Positions 1 through 4,582 of a stretch of 6,700 nucleotides of DNA are shown here, one piece after another. Each line of letters opens with the position of its first letter. Position 1 is the stretch's first letter. The stretch is from assembly GCA_013694885.1 (NCBI GenBank), contig JACDBO010000458.1, positions 1-6,700 of the forward strand. Reading direction: 5' to 3'. The position numbers and the translations under genes are program-made. The notes under the pieces are model-generated. The model saw only the letters and a list, made by a program, of their open reading frames with translations, was not told the DNA's origin and did not search any database. This DNA comes from Chloroflexia bacterium. GTDB taxonomy: Bacteria; Chloroflexota; Chloroflexia; Thermomicrobiales; UBA6265.

Positions 1-78
1 CGCCAGCGCCGCCCCCACGCCACCGGCGGCGCGGAGGACCTGCCGGCGTGACAGTTGCTTGGATCGACGGAGCGTCAT
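1..78 (-). CDS. Tat-exported protein, N-terminal fragment (runs off the window)
   Basis: Only the first 26 codons are present. The start is the ATG at 78-76, chosen because an almost ideal Shine-Dalgarno (AGGAGGTGAG, complement of 81-90) lies just upstream. The peptide begins MTLRRSKQLSRRQVLRAAGG and continues into a small-residue stretch (Gly, Val, Ala, Leu). SRRQVLR at residues 10-16 fits the twin-arginine consensus S/T-R-R-x-F-L-K, with Val in place of Phe, and is followed by the start of a hydrophobic h-region. The product is therefore probably exported folded by the Tat pathway. This class includes cofactor-containing enzymes, substrate-binding proteins and hydrolases; the mature part is outside the window, so no function can be assigned. 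It has its own promoter and a palindromic operator upstream (183-211 and 161-180), suggesting repressor control independent of the transporter gene. Confidence 0.75.
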   Translation of the reverse strand, partial: MTLRRSKQLSRRQVLRAAGGVGAALA

Positions 79-160
79 CGCTCACCTCCTCGGTGATGGG
101 CGTCGCCAGTGGCGATCGACCCGGACACGGCGCGACGCGAGGCAGCCCGGCGTCCGCCGA

Positions 161-180
161 TTAGGAGAACGTTCGCCTAA
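161..180. promoter_or_regulatory. TetR-type palindromic operator overlapping the transcription start
   Basis: TTAGGAGAAC/GTTCGCCTAA is a 20-bp inverted repeat with a single mismatched pair out of ten (A at 166 against C at the mirror position). Palindromes with a GAACGTTC core and TTAGNC arms resemble operators of TetR-family repressors; that likeness is inference. It begins 3 bases downstream of the -10 hexamer (183-188) of the minus-strand promoter and covers the expected +1 near 176, where a bound repressor would block initiation. No regulator gene is in the window; it may lie to the left, next to the Tat gene. Confidence 0.65.
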
Positions 181-182
181 CT

Positions 183-211
183 ACTGTACCAAGGCCACGC
201 CGACGTGTCAA
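183..211 (-). promoter_or_regulatory. Sigma70-type promoter of the Tat-protein gene
   Basis: On the minus strand the consensus -35 hexamer TTGACA (211-206) is followed by a 17-base spacer and then TACAGT (188-183), a 4/6 match to TATAAT. The predicted start is near 176, giving a 5' leader of about 98 bases before the ATG at 78. The leader contains the odd palindrome TCGCCA-G-TGGCGA (103-115). Consensus -35, ideal spacing and the operator just downstream make this the best-supported promoter in the window. Confidence 0.7.
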
Positions 212-288
212 TGACGGCGGTCCGCGTGATACGGCGAGACTGTTGTCGGATGGGGCGAGGAGGCGCTCGGACTCGCCGGGCAACCGCG

Positions 289-330
289 CGCGTGCCCCGG
301 ATGGGCCCGTTCGGGCGTCCGGGGCATGCG
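289..330 (-). terminator. Terminator-like hairpin after the MMPL gene
   Basis: Bases 289-301 and 318-330 form a 13-bp stem with one G-T wobble, including the perfect 9-bp arms TGCCCCGGA/TCCGGGGCA. Inside it GCCC (305-308) and GGGC (313-316) add an inner stem with a 4-base loop. It starts 20 bases after the transporter stop codon. No T-run follows on the minus strand, so this is either a U-less terminator of the high-GC kind or an mRNA 3'-end stabiliser. It separates the transporter from the promoter at 183-211. Confidence 0.5.
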
Positions 331-349
331 GGCTCATCGATCGTTGGGG

Positions 350-1249
350 CTAGTCGGCGGCGATCGTCTCCGGGAGCGGCTCACCGTCAGCGGCGATTCC
401 CACCGGGATCGGTGTTGAGGTGCCCTCGACGCGCAGATCCGGCAACCACTCCAGCCAGCGCGGCAGGTACCAGTTGCGATCCCCGAGCAGGGCCATCGCC
501 GACGGCACCAGGATCGAGCGGACCAGCGTTGCGTCGAGCAGGACGGCAATTCCGAGGCCGAACCCCATCTGCTGCAACATCACCAACCGACCGGCGGCAA
601 ACCCGCCGAACACGGCCACCATGATCAAGGCGGCGCCGGTGATGATCTTGGCGGTGGAATGCAGCCCCACCGCGACCGACTCGGTGTTCTTGCCCGTGAG
701 GTCGTAGTGCTCGCGGATGCGGCTCAACAGGAAGACGTGGTAGTCCATGCTCAAGCCGAAGAGGACGCAGAACAGGAAGATCGGCAACCAGGCTTCGATC
801 GTCGGCGTCTGCTGGAAGCCGAGCAGCTCGTTGCCGACACCCTTCTGAAAGACGAGGACGAGGAGGCCATAGGCCGCGCCCACGGACAGGAGGTTCATGA
901 CGATGGCCTTGGCGGAGACGACGACCGAGCGGAAGGCTAGCAACAGCAGCAGGAAGCTGAGGGCGAGCACAAACCCCAGGACCAGCGGGGTGTATTGATC
1001 GACTAGGGCAAAGAAATCCTGGTTGAACGCGGTCTCGCCGGTGACGTAGATCGTGGCCCCGGAGCCGTCGAACGCGGCCGGCACGACCTCGTCCCGCAGG
1101 TGATCGATCATGGCGTAGGAACGGGCGTCGTTGGACGGAAAGGCGAGGGTGGCCTCGACGAGCCCGACGTCGCCATCGGCATTCCAGCGAGCCCAGTTCT
1201 GCTCCGGGATCGGCAGAAACGCGGCGGCGGTCTCGCCACCGTTCGGCAC
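350..1249 (-). CDS. MMPL/RND-family transporter, C-terminal part after an in-frame stop
   Basis: This is the second half of an MMPL (RND superfamily) exporter, separated from the first half by the TAG at 1276-1274 but in the same reading frame. Counting from the GTG at 1249, residues 1-84 are the remainder of the second extracytoplasmic loop. Residues ~86-110, 112-134, 152-175, 199-219 and 228-255 are hydrophobic and fit TM8 to TM12. GLSMDY (165-170) repeats the G-x-x-x-D-Y motif of TM4 seen in the first half, which in this family is tied to proton coupling. The tail ends with the family-typical run GDRNWYLPRWLEWLP and an acidic C-terminus. The GTG has no convincing Shine-Dalgarno, and the fragment would begin inside an extracytoplasmic loop without TM7. 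It is therefore better read as the distal part of one broken or read-through gene than as an independent subunit. Confidence 0.8.
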   Translation of the reverse strand: MPNGGETAAAFLPIPEQNWARWNADGDVGLVEATLAFPSNDARSYAMIDHLRDEVVPAAFDGSGATIYVTGETAFNQDFFALVDQYTPLVLGFVLALSFLLLLLAFRSVVVSAKAIVMNLLSVGAAYGLLVLVFQKGVGNELLGFQQTPTIEAWLPIFLFCVLFGLSMDYHVFLLSRIREHYDLTGKNTESVAVGLHSTAKIITGAALIMVAVFGGFAAGRLVMLQQMGFGLGIAVLLDATLVRSILVPSAMALLGDRNWYLPRWLEWLPDLRVEGTSTPIPVGIAADGEPLPETIAAD

Positions 1250-1273
1250 CGTTTCCGCGGCGAGGGCCGTCCG

Positions 1274-1276
1274 CTA
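1274..1276 (-). other. In-frame TAG interrupting the MMPL reading frame
   Basis: On the minus strand the frame reads ...GGG ATC GAG AAG TAG CGG ACG GCC CTC GCC..., and after the TAG stays open, without any frameshift, to the stop at 352-350. The 24 bases between TAG and the GTG at 1249 encode RTALAAET, a plausible continuation of the loop. One base change from several sense codons (for example TTG, CAG, TGG, AAG, GAG) gives TAG. This could be a true nonsense mutation, an assembly or sequencing error, or a programmed read-through site; the sequence alone cannot separate these. Confidence 0.85.
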
Positions 1277-2680
1277 CTTCTCGATCCCCGCCTGCGCCGA
1301 TGCTTGATCGCCCTCGATCGCAAAGCGGACAGGGGCCAACCGGCCAGCCGAGAACTCGTCGTTCAGGATCTCGAACCCCAGCCGCGCCTCGCTGTCCTCC
1401 GGCATCGACTCGACCCCCGCGAAGCCGGTGTTGATGTCCCAGTATGGGATGGAGGCCGCCACGAGCAGCACGACGGCGAGCACCACACTGATCACCGGCC
1501 GGGCCATGACCGTCTTCGTGATCCGGCCCCAGAACCCGCGATACACCGCCTCCAGGTTGTGTGGGTCGTCGTGGGCGTGCGTCCGCGCGTAGGCGTCGTA
1601 GTTGCGACGCCGCGGCCAGTCGATCCGGTCTCCCAACAAGCTGAGGACAGCCGGGATCAGGGTCAAGGTGGCGACCACCGAGATCACGACGACGATGATT
1701 GCGCCGGCGGCGAGGGCCCGGAACAGCGTCGCCGGGAGCAGGAACATCCCCATCAGCGCCAGGACGACGGTTCCCCCGGAGAAGGCCACGGACTTGCTGG
1801 CGGTGCCCCCGGCGACGGTGATCGCGTCGACCTTAGGCCGGCCGCGGCGACGCTCCTCGCGGTACCGCTCCACCACGAACAGCGCGTAGTCGATGCCGAC
1901 CGCGAGCCCGATCATCGTGATCATGTTGGTGATGAAGAAGGAGAGTTCCCAAACCCGACCGATGAGCGCAGTCAACCCGAACGAAATCATGATCGAGACC
2001 AGTGCCAGCAGGATCGGCACCCCGGCGGCGACCAGCGCACCGAAGACGAACACGAGAATGATCAAGGCGGCGCCGATGCCGAAGGACTCGCCCTTGACCA
2101 GATCTTCCTCGGCAATTAGGTTGTTCTCGTCGGCGATACTGATGAACCCGACCGTCATCACCTCGAAGCTGTCCACGGACAGGTCGTCGAGCTTCTCCCG
2201 GTAGGCGGGGGCATTCAGCACCGCTTGGTCCTGATCACCGGCCAACGTCACCGGAATCAGCGTGGTCTCACGACTCTTCGAGACCAGGCCGTCCGCGATC
2301 GCCGCTGTCTCGGGATTGGCGCTCAACTCGTAGTAGTTGGTCACCGACTCGGCGACGACCACACCGGTCATTCCACGCAGGGCGGCGGTGATCTCCTCCA
2401 CCTTGCCCCGAAACGCGGGGTCATCGACCGTCCCGGAGTCGGACCGCACGATGACGGTTTCGTCCGTCGGGTCGGCGACGACCAAGCCGGCGTCTTCGAG
2501 GATATTGAGTCCGGCCTGCGCCTCCGGATTGTTGACGAAGTGAAACTCGGTGGTCGTCGAGTCACCAAGGATGCCCATCGTGGCAATGGCGACGACCAGC
2601 GCCACGATCCAGCCGCCAATCGTCCACCAGGGTCGACGGGCGCTGGCGCGTGCCAGGCCAGCGGTTGAAAACAGGTTCAC
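1274..2680 (-). CDS. MMPL/RND-family transporter, N-terminal part (truncated by TAG)
   Basis: MMPL-family proton-driven exporters move lipids, drugs or hydrophobic metabolites across the cytoplasmic membrane. From the GTG at 2680, residues ~18-38 form TM1 and 40-198 the first extracytoplasmic porter-like domain. Residues ~200-220, 222-240, 247-270, 298-316 and 323-348 form TM2 to TM6, then comes a charged cytoplasmic linker (350-392), and ~394-413 is TM7. GLAVGIDYALFVVERYREE (258-276) carries the conserved TM4 Asp-Tyr (D264, Y265). The frame stops at residue 468 in the second extracytoplasmic loop; with the 350-1249 part the intact protein would be about 776 residues and 12 TM segments, a normal family length. 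The frame stays open to an upstream start at 2746, but GTG 2680 has GGAGGAG five bases before it and gives the expected short basic N-terminus before TM1. The substrate is unknown. As it stands the product lacks TM8-12 and is unlikely to work alone. Confidence 0.85.
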   Translation of the reverse strand: MNLFSTAGLARASARRPWWTIGGWIVALVVAIATMGILGDSTTTEFHFVNNPEAQAGLNILEDAGLVVADPTDETVIVRSDSGTVDDPAFRGKVEEITAALRGMTGVVVAESVTNYYELSANPETAAIADGLVSKSRETTLIPVTLAGDQDQAVLNAPAYREKLDDLSVDSFEVMTVGFISIADENNLIAEEDLVKGESFGIGAALIILVFVFGALVAAGVPILLALVSIMISFGLTALIGRVWELSFFITNMITMIGLAVGIDYALFVVERYREERRRGRPKVDAITVAGGTASKSVAFSGGTVVLALMGMFLLPATLFRALAAGAIIVVVISVVATLTLIPAVLSLLGDRIDWPRRRNYDAYARTHAHDDPHNLEAVYRGFWGRITKTVMARPVISVVLAVVLLVAASIPYWDINTGFAGVESMPEDSEARLGFEILNDEFSAGRLAPVRFAIEGDQASAQAGIEK

Positions 2681-2685
2681 GGTTG

Positions 2686-2692
2686 CTCCTCC
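2686..2692 (-). promoter_or_regulatory. Ribosome-binding site fixing the MMPL start at GTG 2680
   Basis: GGAGGAG on the minus strand lies five bases before GTG 2680. The upstream in-frame start at 2746 has no such element. The site overlaps a perfect 12-bp palindrome TCCATCGATGGA (2690-2701), which could be an operator or a small hairpin partly covering the ribosome site; that part is inference. Confidence 0.65.
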
Positions 2693-2730
2693 ATCGATGG
2701 ATGCGATGAACTGGTGTGGTCCCGCTCTCG

Positions 2731-2736
2731 ATGATA
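2731..2736 (-). promoter_or_regulatory. Possible -10 element of the MMPL gene
   Basis: TATCAT on the minus strand matches TATAAT at 5 of 6 positions and lies about 50 bases before GTG 2680, after the terminator-like hairpin of the acetyltransferase. No good -35 hexamer is seen 16-18 bases upstream, so this is only a candidate. Upstream of it, CCGA-ACG-TCGG (2746-2756) is a small interrupted palindrome. Confidence 0.3.
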
Positions 2737-2798
2737 GGTCTTCCACCGAACGTCGGCATCCGTCGATGGGCGGCGGTCAGGAGAGCCATGTGGCGGAT

Positions 2799-2828
2799 CA
2801 GAGCCTCCGCCTTTCGGCGGAGGCTCTG
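2799..2828 (-). terminator. Terminator-like hairpin after the GNAT gene
   Basis: Bases 2799-2811 and 2816-2828 are perfect 13-bp complementary arms (CAGAGCCTCCGCC and its complement) around a 4-base loop. On the minus-strand transcript the loop is GAAA, a stable GNRA tetraloop; on the plus strand it would be TTTC, so the structure is best suited to the minus-strand transcript. It begins 15 bases after the acetyltransferase stop. There is no U-run after the stem, as often in GC-rich genomes. Confidence 0.7.
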
Positions 2829-2843
2829 CCCAGCTGCCGCACG

Positions 2844-4076
2844 TTAACCGCGCGGCAGCGCGCGCCATTCCTCGGCGAGCAGGTCGAAGACGACCACCGC
2901 GCCGTACGTGCCGTTCAGGTTGAACGCCCAGTTGAATCGGCCCGCCTCGCGGTAGCCCTGCTTGCGCAGCGCCGCCGCCGAGCGCGTGTTCGGGAAGATC
3001 ACGAACGAGCGGACCATGTGCAGGTTGAGCCGCTCGAAACTGTACTCCAGCAGCAGGTGCTTGGCCTCGGAGCCATAGCCCCCGCCGCGATAGTCCGGCC
3101 GGTTGATCTCGCTCCCCGTCTCCGCGTATCGGTTGACCAGGTCGAGGTCGATCAGGCCGACTTGGCCGATCAGCTCGTCGTTCTCGCGCAGGCAGACCGC
3201 CCACCAGATGTGCTCCGGCGGATCCTCTTTCTGCTCTTCCTGCGTCCAGTGCGCGAAGAGCACCGGGCTGCGCACGAACCGGCCGGCATCCCAGAACGGT
3301 TCGGTCTCCCGCCGCGACCAGCGCGCGATCGGCTCCGCATCCTCCTTCTGGAGGGCTCGCAGGTAGACGCGCTTGCCGACCATCACGGCGTGCGACGGTG
3401 GGTCGACGTCGAGCGTCACACTGGGGGTGACCGGCCGCGGCTGGCCGGTGCCACTCCGCTCGAGTTCAATCGCGTTGGGGTCGCCCAGCGTCGCCATCCA
3501 CGTCGGGTTCAGGTACTCGAAGGCCACGATATCGCGGCGTTGGCCTCTGCGCCAGAGCGCCTCGCGGAACCGTGCCGTCTCGCGCATGCCGATCCGCTCG
3601 GCGGCCGCGATCGCCAGCGCTTCGTCACTCGCCAGCTCGATCCAGATCACCGGCTTCTGATTCTCCTCGGCGATCCAGGGGACGATCATGGTGATCGCTT
3701 CCGCCTTCAGGCGGGCGCCGGCGGCGCCGAGCATCGGATCGACGTAGATGCTCAGGTCGGTGCCGGGCGGCCAGGAGCTGATAATCACCACCGAGCCGAC
3801 GACGCGGTCGTCCGCCTTGCGGACGAGCAGCATCGTGTTCTTGCGCGCCGACCACTGCTTCGGCAGATCCTCCTTGATGATCGTCGCGGCCCGCGATGTC
3901 GAGGTCGGGAAGATCGTATCGTGCCAGGCGGTGACGGCCTTAGCGTCCTCCTCCTCGATGCCGCGGACATAGATTTCCTCGCCGACGAGGAAGGTTTGCC
4001 CCTCGTAGCCTTTGGGTTTCGGCTCCGTCTCGCCGTTGGGCGAGGTTGCCGGCGCCGTCGTCGTTGCTTCCGCCAT
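2844..4076 (-). CDS. Tandem two-domain GNAT N-acetyltransferase (RimJ/RimL-like)
   Basis: GNAT enzymes transfer an acetyl group from acetyl-CoA to an amine; RimJ/RimL-like members act on protein N-termini, antibiotics or small metabolites. The substrate here is unknown. The 410-residue product has a Thr/Pro/Glu-rich head (1-30), a first GNAT-like domain (~32-190), a linker (~191-230) and a second GNAT domain (~232-400). Both domains open alike: VGEEIYVRGIEEEDAKAVTAW (31-51, shown to W) matches VGKRVYLRALQKEDAEPIARW (233-253) at V, G, Y, R, E, D, A and W, indicating internal duplication. The second domain has the acetyl-CoA loop R-G-G-G-Y-G (330-335, fitting R/Q-x-x-G-x-G/A) and the later N-T-R-S-A-A (363-368). 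In the first domain the matching stretch is MLGAAGA (115-121), without the Arg/Gln, so it may bind substrate or be degenerate. The start ATG 4076 has GGAG 10 bases upstream (4090-4087). The frame is open to a TTG at 4184, but that TTG is part of a TTGACA and lacks a Shine-Dalgarno. A long structured leader precedes it. Confidence 0.85.
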   Translation of the reverse strand: MAEATTTAPATSPNGETEPKPKGYEGQTFLVGEEIYVRGIEEEDAKAVTAWHDTIFPTSTSRAATIIKEDLPKQWSARKNTMLLVRKADDRVVGSVVIISSWPPGTDLSIYVDPMLGAAGARLKAEAITMIVPWIAEENQKPVIWIELASDEALAIAAAERIGMRETARFREALWRRGQRRDIVAFEYLNPTWMATLGDPNAIELERSGTGQPRPVTPSVTLDVDPPSHAVMVGKRVYLRALQKEDAEPIARWSRRETEPFWDAGRFVRSPVLFAHWTQEEQKEDPPEHIWWAVCLRENDELIGQVGLIDLDLVNRYAETGSEINRPDYRGGGYGSEAKHLLLEYSFERLNLHMVRSFVIFPNTRSAAALRKQGYREAGRFNWAFNLNGTYGAVVVFDLLAEEWRALPRG

Positions 4077-4082
4077 GTCGTG

Positions 4083-4126
4083 CATGCTCCAATAACTGCC
4101 CGCGCACTCGCGGCACGGGCAGCATG
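4083..4126 (-). promoter_or_regulatory. Hairpin enclosing the GNAT ribosome-binding site
   Basis: CTGCCCG (4096-4102) pairs with CGGGCAG (4116-4122), a perfect 7-bp stem with a 13-base loop. Directly outside it CATG (4123-4126) can pair with CATG (4083-4086), leaving the putative Shine-Dalgarno GGAG (4087-4090) in the bulge between the two helices. The start codon follows at 4076. The fold could limit ribosome access, a usual arrangement in translationally regulated genes; regulation itself is inference. Confidence 0.4.
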
Positions 4127-4196
4127 AACTACGCCGTTCTCTCGGCGCGAAGTGTGCATCGCGTGTCTCAGCGATAGCTGTCAAGAGTGAGAGAGA

Positions 4197-4212
4197 GGTC
4201 CGACCGTGGACC
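4197..4212 (-). promoter_or_regulatory. Short hairpin with pyrimidine-rich tail after the leader ORF (attenuator-like)
   Basis: On the minus strand GGTCC-ACGGTC-GGACC forms a perfect 5-bp stem with a 6-base loop, followed by the pyrimidine-rich run TCTCTCTCACTCTT. It starts 12 bases after the stop codon of the 12-codon ORF and about 120 bases before the acetyltransferase start. A short ORF, a hairpin with a U/C tail and then a gene is the layout of an attenuator. The stem is short, so termination here is uncertain. Confidence 0.35.
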
Positions 4213-4224
4213 CGCCAGTGTTCC

Positions 4225-4263
4225 CTAGCGGTGGTCGTTCCGAAGCAGGTGGATTATCGTCAT
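4225..4263 (-). CDS. Putative 12-residue leader peptide upstream of the GNAT gene
   Basis: ATG at 4263-4261 opens a 13-codon frame ending in TAG at 4227-4225 and encoding MTIIHLLRNDHR. Upstream is AAAGGAGGTG (complement of 4268-4277), nearly the full anti-Shine-Dalgarno complement, with a 6-base gap from GGAGG to ATG, stronger than the site of the acetyltransferase itself. The second isoleucine position uses ATA then ATC; ATA is normally very rare in DNA this GC-rich. The ORF lies inside the ~500-base gap between the PBP and the acetyltransferase, same strand, and is followed by two hairpins, the second of which holds the acetyltransferase ribosome site. Leader peptides of this size control resistance and amino-acid genes by ribosome stalling. 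No homologue is recognised. It could instead be a small functional peptide or the eroded start of a lost gene. Confidence 0.5.
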   Translation of the reverse strand: MTIIHLLRNDHR

Positions 4264-4318
4264 CAGGCACCTCCTTTCGCTGCCCACACCCGTCATCGCT
4301 GAGGGGCATGAACGACCC

Positions 4319-4368
4319 GCGTCTCGTACCGGCGTCTGACGCTTCGACGCTTTCGCGTCCCTGACGTC
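4319..4368 (-). repeat. Cluster of alternating GCGTC/GACGC palindromes in the GNAT leader
   Basis: GCGTC occurs at 4319-4323, 4332-4336 and 4355-4359; its complement GACGC at 4338-4342 and 4346-4350; and the palindrome GACGTC at 4363-4368. Adjacent copies give GACGC-TTTC-GCGTC (4346-4359), which on the minus-strand RNA is a 5-bp stem closed by a GAAA tetraloop. Other pairings, such as 4332-4336 with 4346-4350 or 4338-4342 with 4355-4359, exclude that hairpin. The stretch could thus form mutually exclusive structures, as in an RNA switch, or be a simple repeat. Confidence 0.4.
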
Positions 4369-4406
4369 TCGCTCGGTCCCGCACGGTGTCTCGTGGTCCC
4401 ACACCC

Positions 4407-4412
4407 ATTATC
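4407..4412 (-). promoter_or_regulatory. Possible -10 element for the leader/GNAT transcript
   Basis: GATAAT on the minus strand matches TATAAT at 5 of 6 positions and is one of the few AT-rich spots in the gap. No clear -35 is found at 16-18 bases. If used, transcription would begin near 4400 and the leader RNA before the acetyltransferase would be about 325 bases, containing a nested hairpin GGTGT/ACACC (4385-4389 with 4401-4405), the palindrome cluster and the 12-codon ORF. Confidence 0.3.
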
Positions 4413-4427
4413 CACGGGCACGCAAGC

Positions 4428-4479
4428 CCCCGGCGAAGGGCCGAGGTGGGAGGGCCGAGGGTCGATAGCTTCGCCGGGG
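4428..4479. repeat. 11-bp inverted repeat with internal direct repeats
   Basis: CCCCGGCGAAG (4428-4438) is exactly complementary to CTTCGCCGGGG (4469-4479), with a 30-base loop. The loop region carries two direct copies of AGGGCCGAG (4437-4445 and 4451-4459). A further inverted copy, CTCGGCCCT, lies at 4562-4570, and CGAGGGTCGA (4456-4465) has its inverted partner TCGACCCTCG at 4549-4558. It looks like a decayed dispersed palindromic repeat of the type found between genes in GC-rich genomes. No coding signal is seen. Confidence 0.55.
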
Positions 4480-4495
4480 AGGGTGGACACTCCCG

Positions 4496-4511
4496 CGCCC
4501 ATCATTGGGCG
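4496..4511. repeat. Small perfect hairpin in the PBP-GNAT gap
   Basis: CGCCCA-TCAT-TGGGCG is a 6-bp perfect stem with a 4-base loop. It belongs to the chain of GC-rich inverted repeats filling 4428-4580. Its role is unknown. Confidence 0.4.
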
Positions 4512-4540
4512 AAGGGGTTGAGAAGTGCGGGCCGGGTGAG

Positions 4541-4555
4541 GGGTCGTCTCGACCC
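4541..4555 (-). terminator. Possible terminator hairpin behind the PBP gene
   Basis: On the minus strand GGGTC-GAGAC-GACCC forms a 5-bp stem with a 5-base loop, 27 bases after the PBP stop codon. The sequence after it (CCTCACCC) is pyrimidine-rich but not a T-run. It is the nearest hairpin to the PBP end, yet it is short and also part of the repeat set of this gap, so assignment as the terminator is tentative. Confidence 0.3.
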
Positions 4556-4582
4556 TCGCATCTCGGCCCTCGTCCCTTCGGC

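Noticed and set aside
205..624. Plus-strand open frame across the 79-349 intergenic region and the MMPL end
   Set aside because: Arg/Pro/Ser-rich, no ribosome-binding site, and it crosses a terminator-like hairpin and the conserved C-terminus of the transporter on the other strand.
1100..2119. 339-codon open frame on the plus strand opposite the MMPL gene
   Set aside because: Low-complexity Asp/Arg/Gly/His composition, no domain, and exactly antisense to conserved transporter motifs.
2746..2756. CCGA-ACG-TCGG as a second copy of the operator at 161-180
   Set aside because: It shares only the CGAACGT core, has 4-bp arms and different spacing, and lacks the TTAG/CTAA ends.
2550..4127. 525-codon open frame on the plus strand opposite the acetyltransferase and MMPL start
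   Set aside because: It is antisense to a clear GNAT gene, rich in Arg/Asp/His/Leu as expected for the reverse frame of GC-rich DNA, has no recognisable domain and spans a terminator-like hairpin.
4077..4184. N-terminal extension of the GNAT protein to a TTG at 4184, containing CCPCREC that resembles a zinc-binding knuckle
   Set aside because: The TTG is part of a TTGACA and has no Shine-Dalgarno. The Cys-rich stretch coincides with the hairpin at 4096-4122, and the GNAT domain needs no such extension. The TTGACA itself was not called a promoter because nothing like a -10 lies 16-18 bases downstream.
4385..4405. T-box-like motif in the GNAT leader (GGGTGTGGGACCACG on the minus strand)
   Set aside because: It only loosely resembles the conserved T-box antiterminator sequence, lies at the 5' end rather than before a terminator, and the downstream gene is neither a tRNA ligase nor an amino-acid gene.
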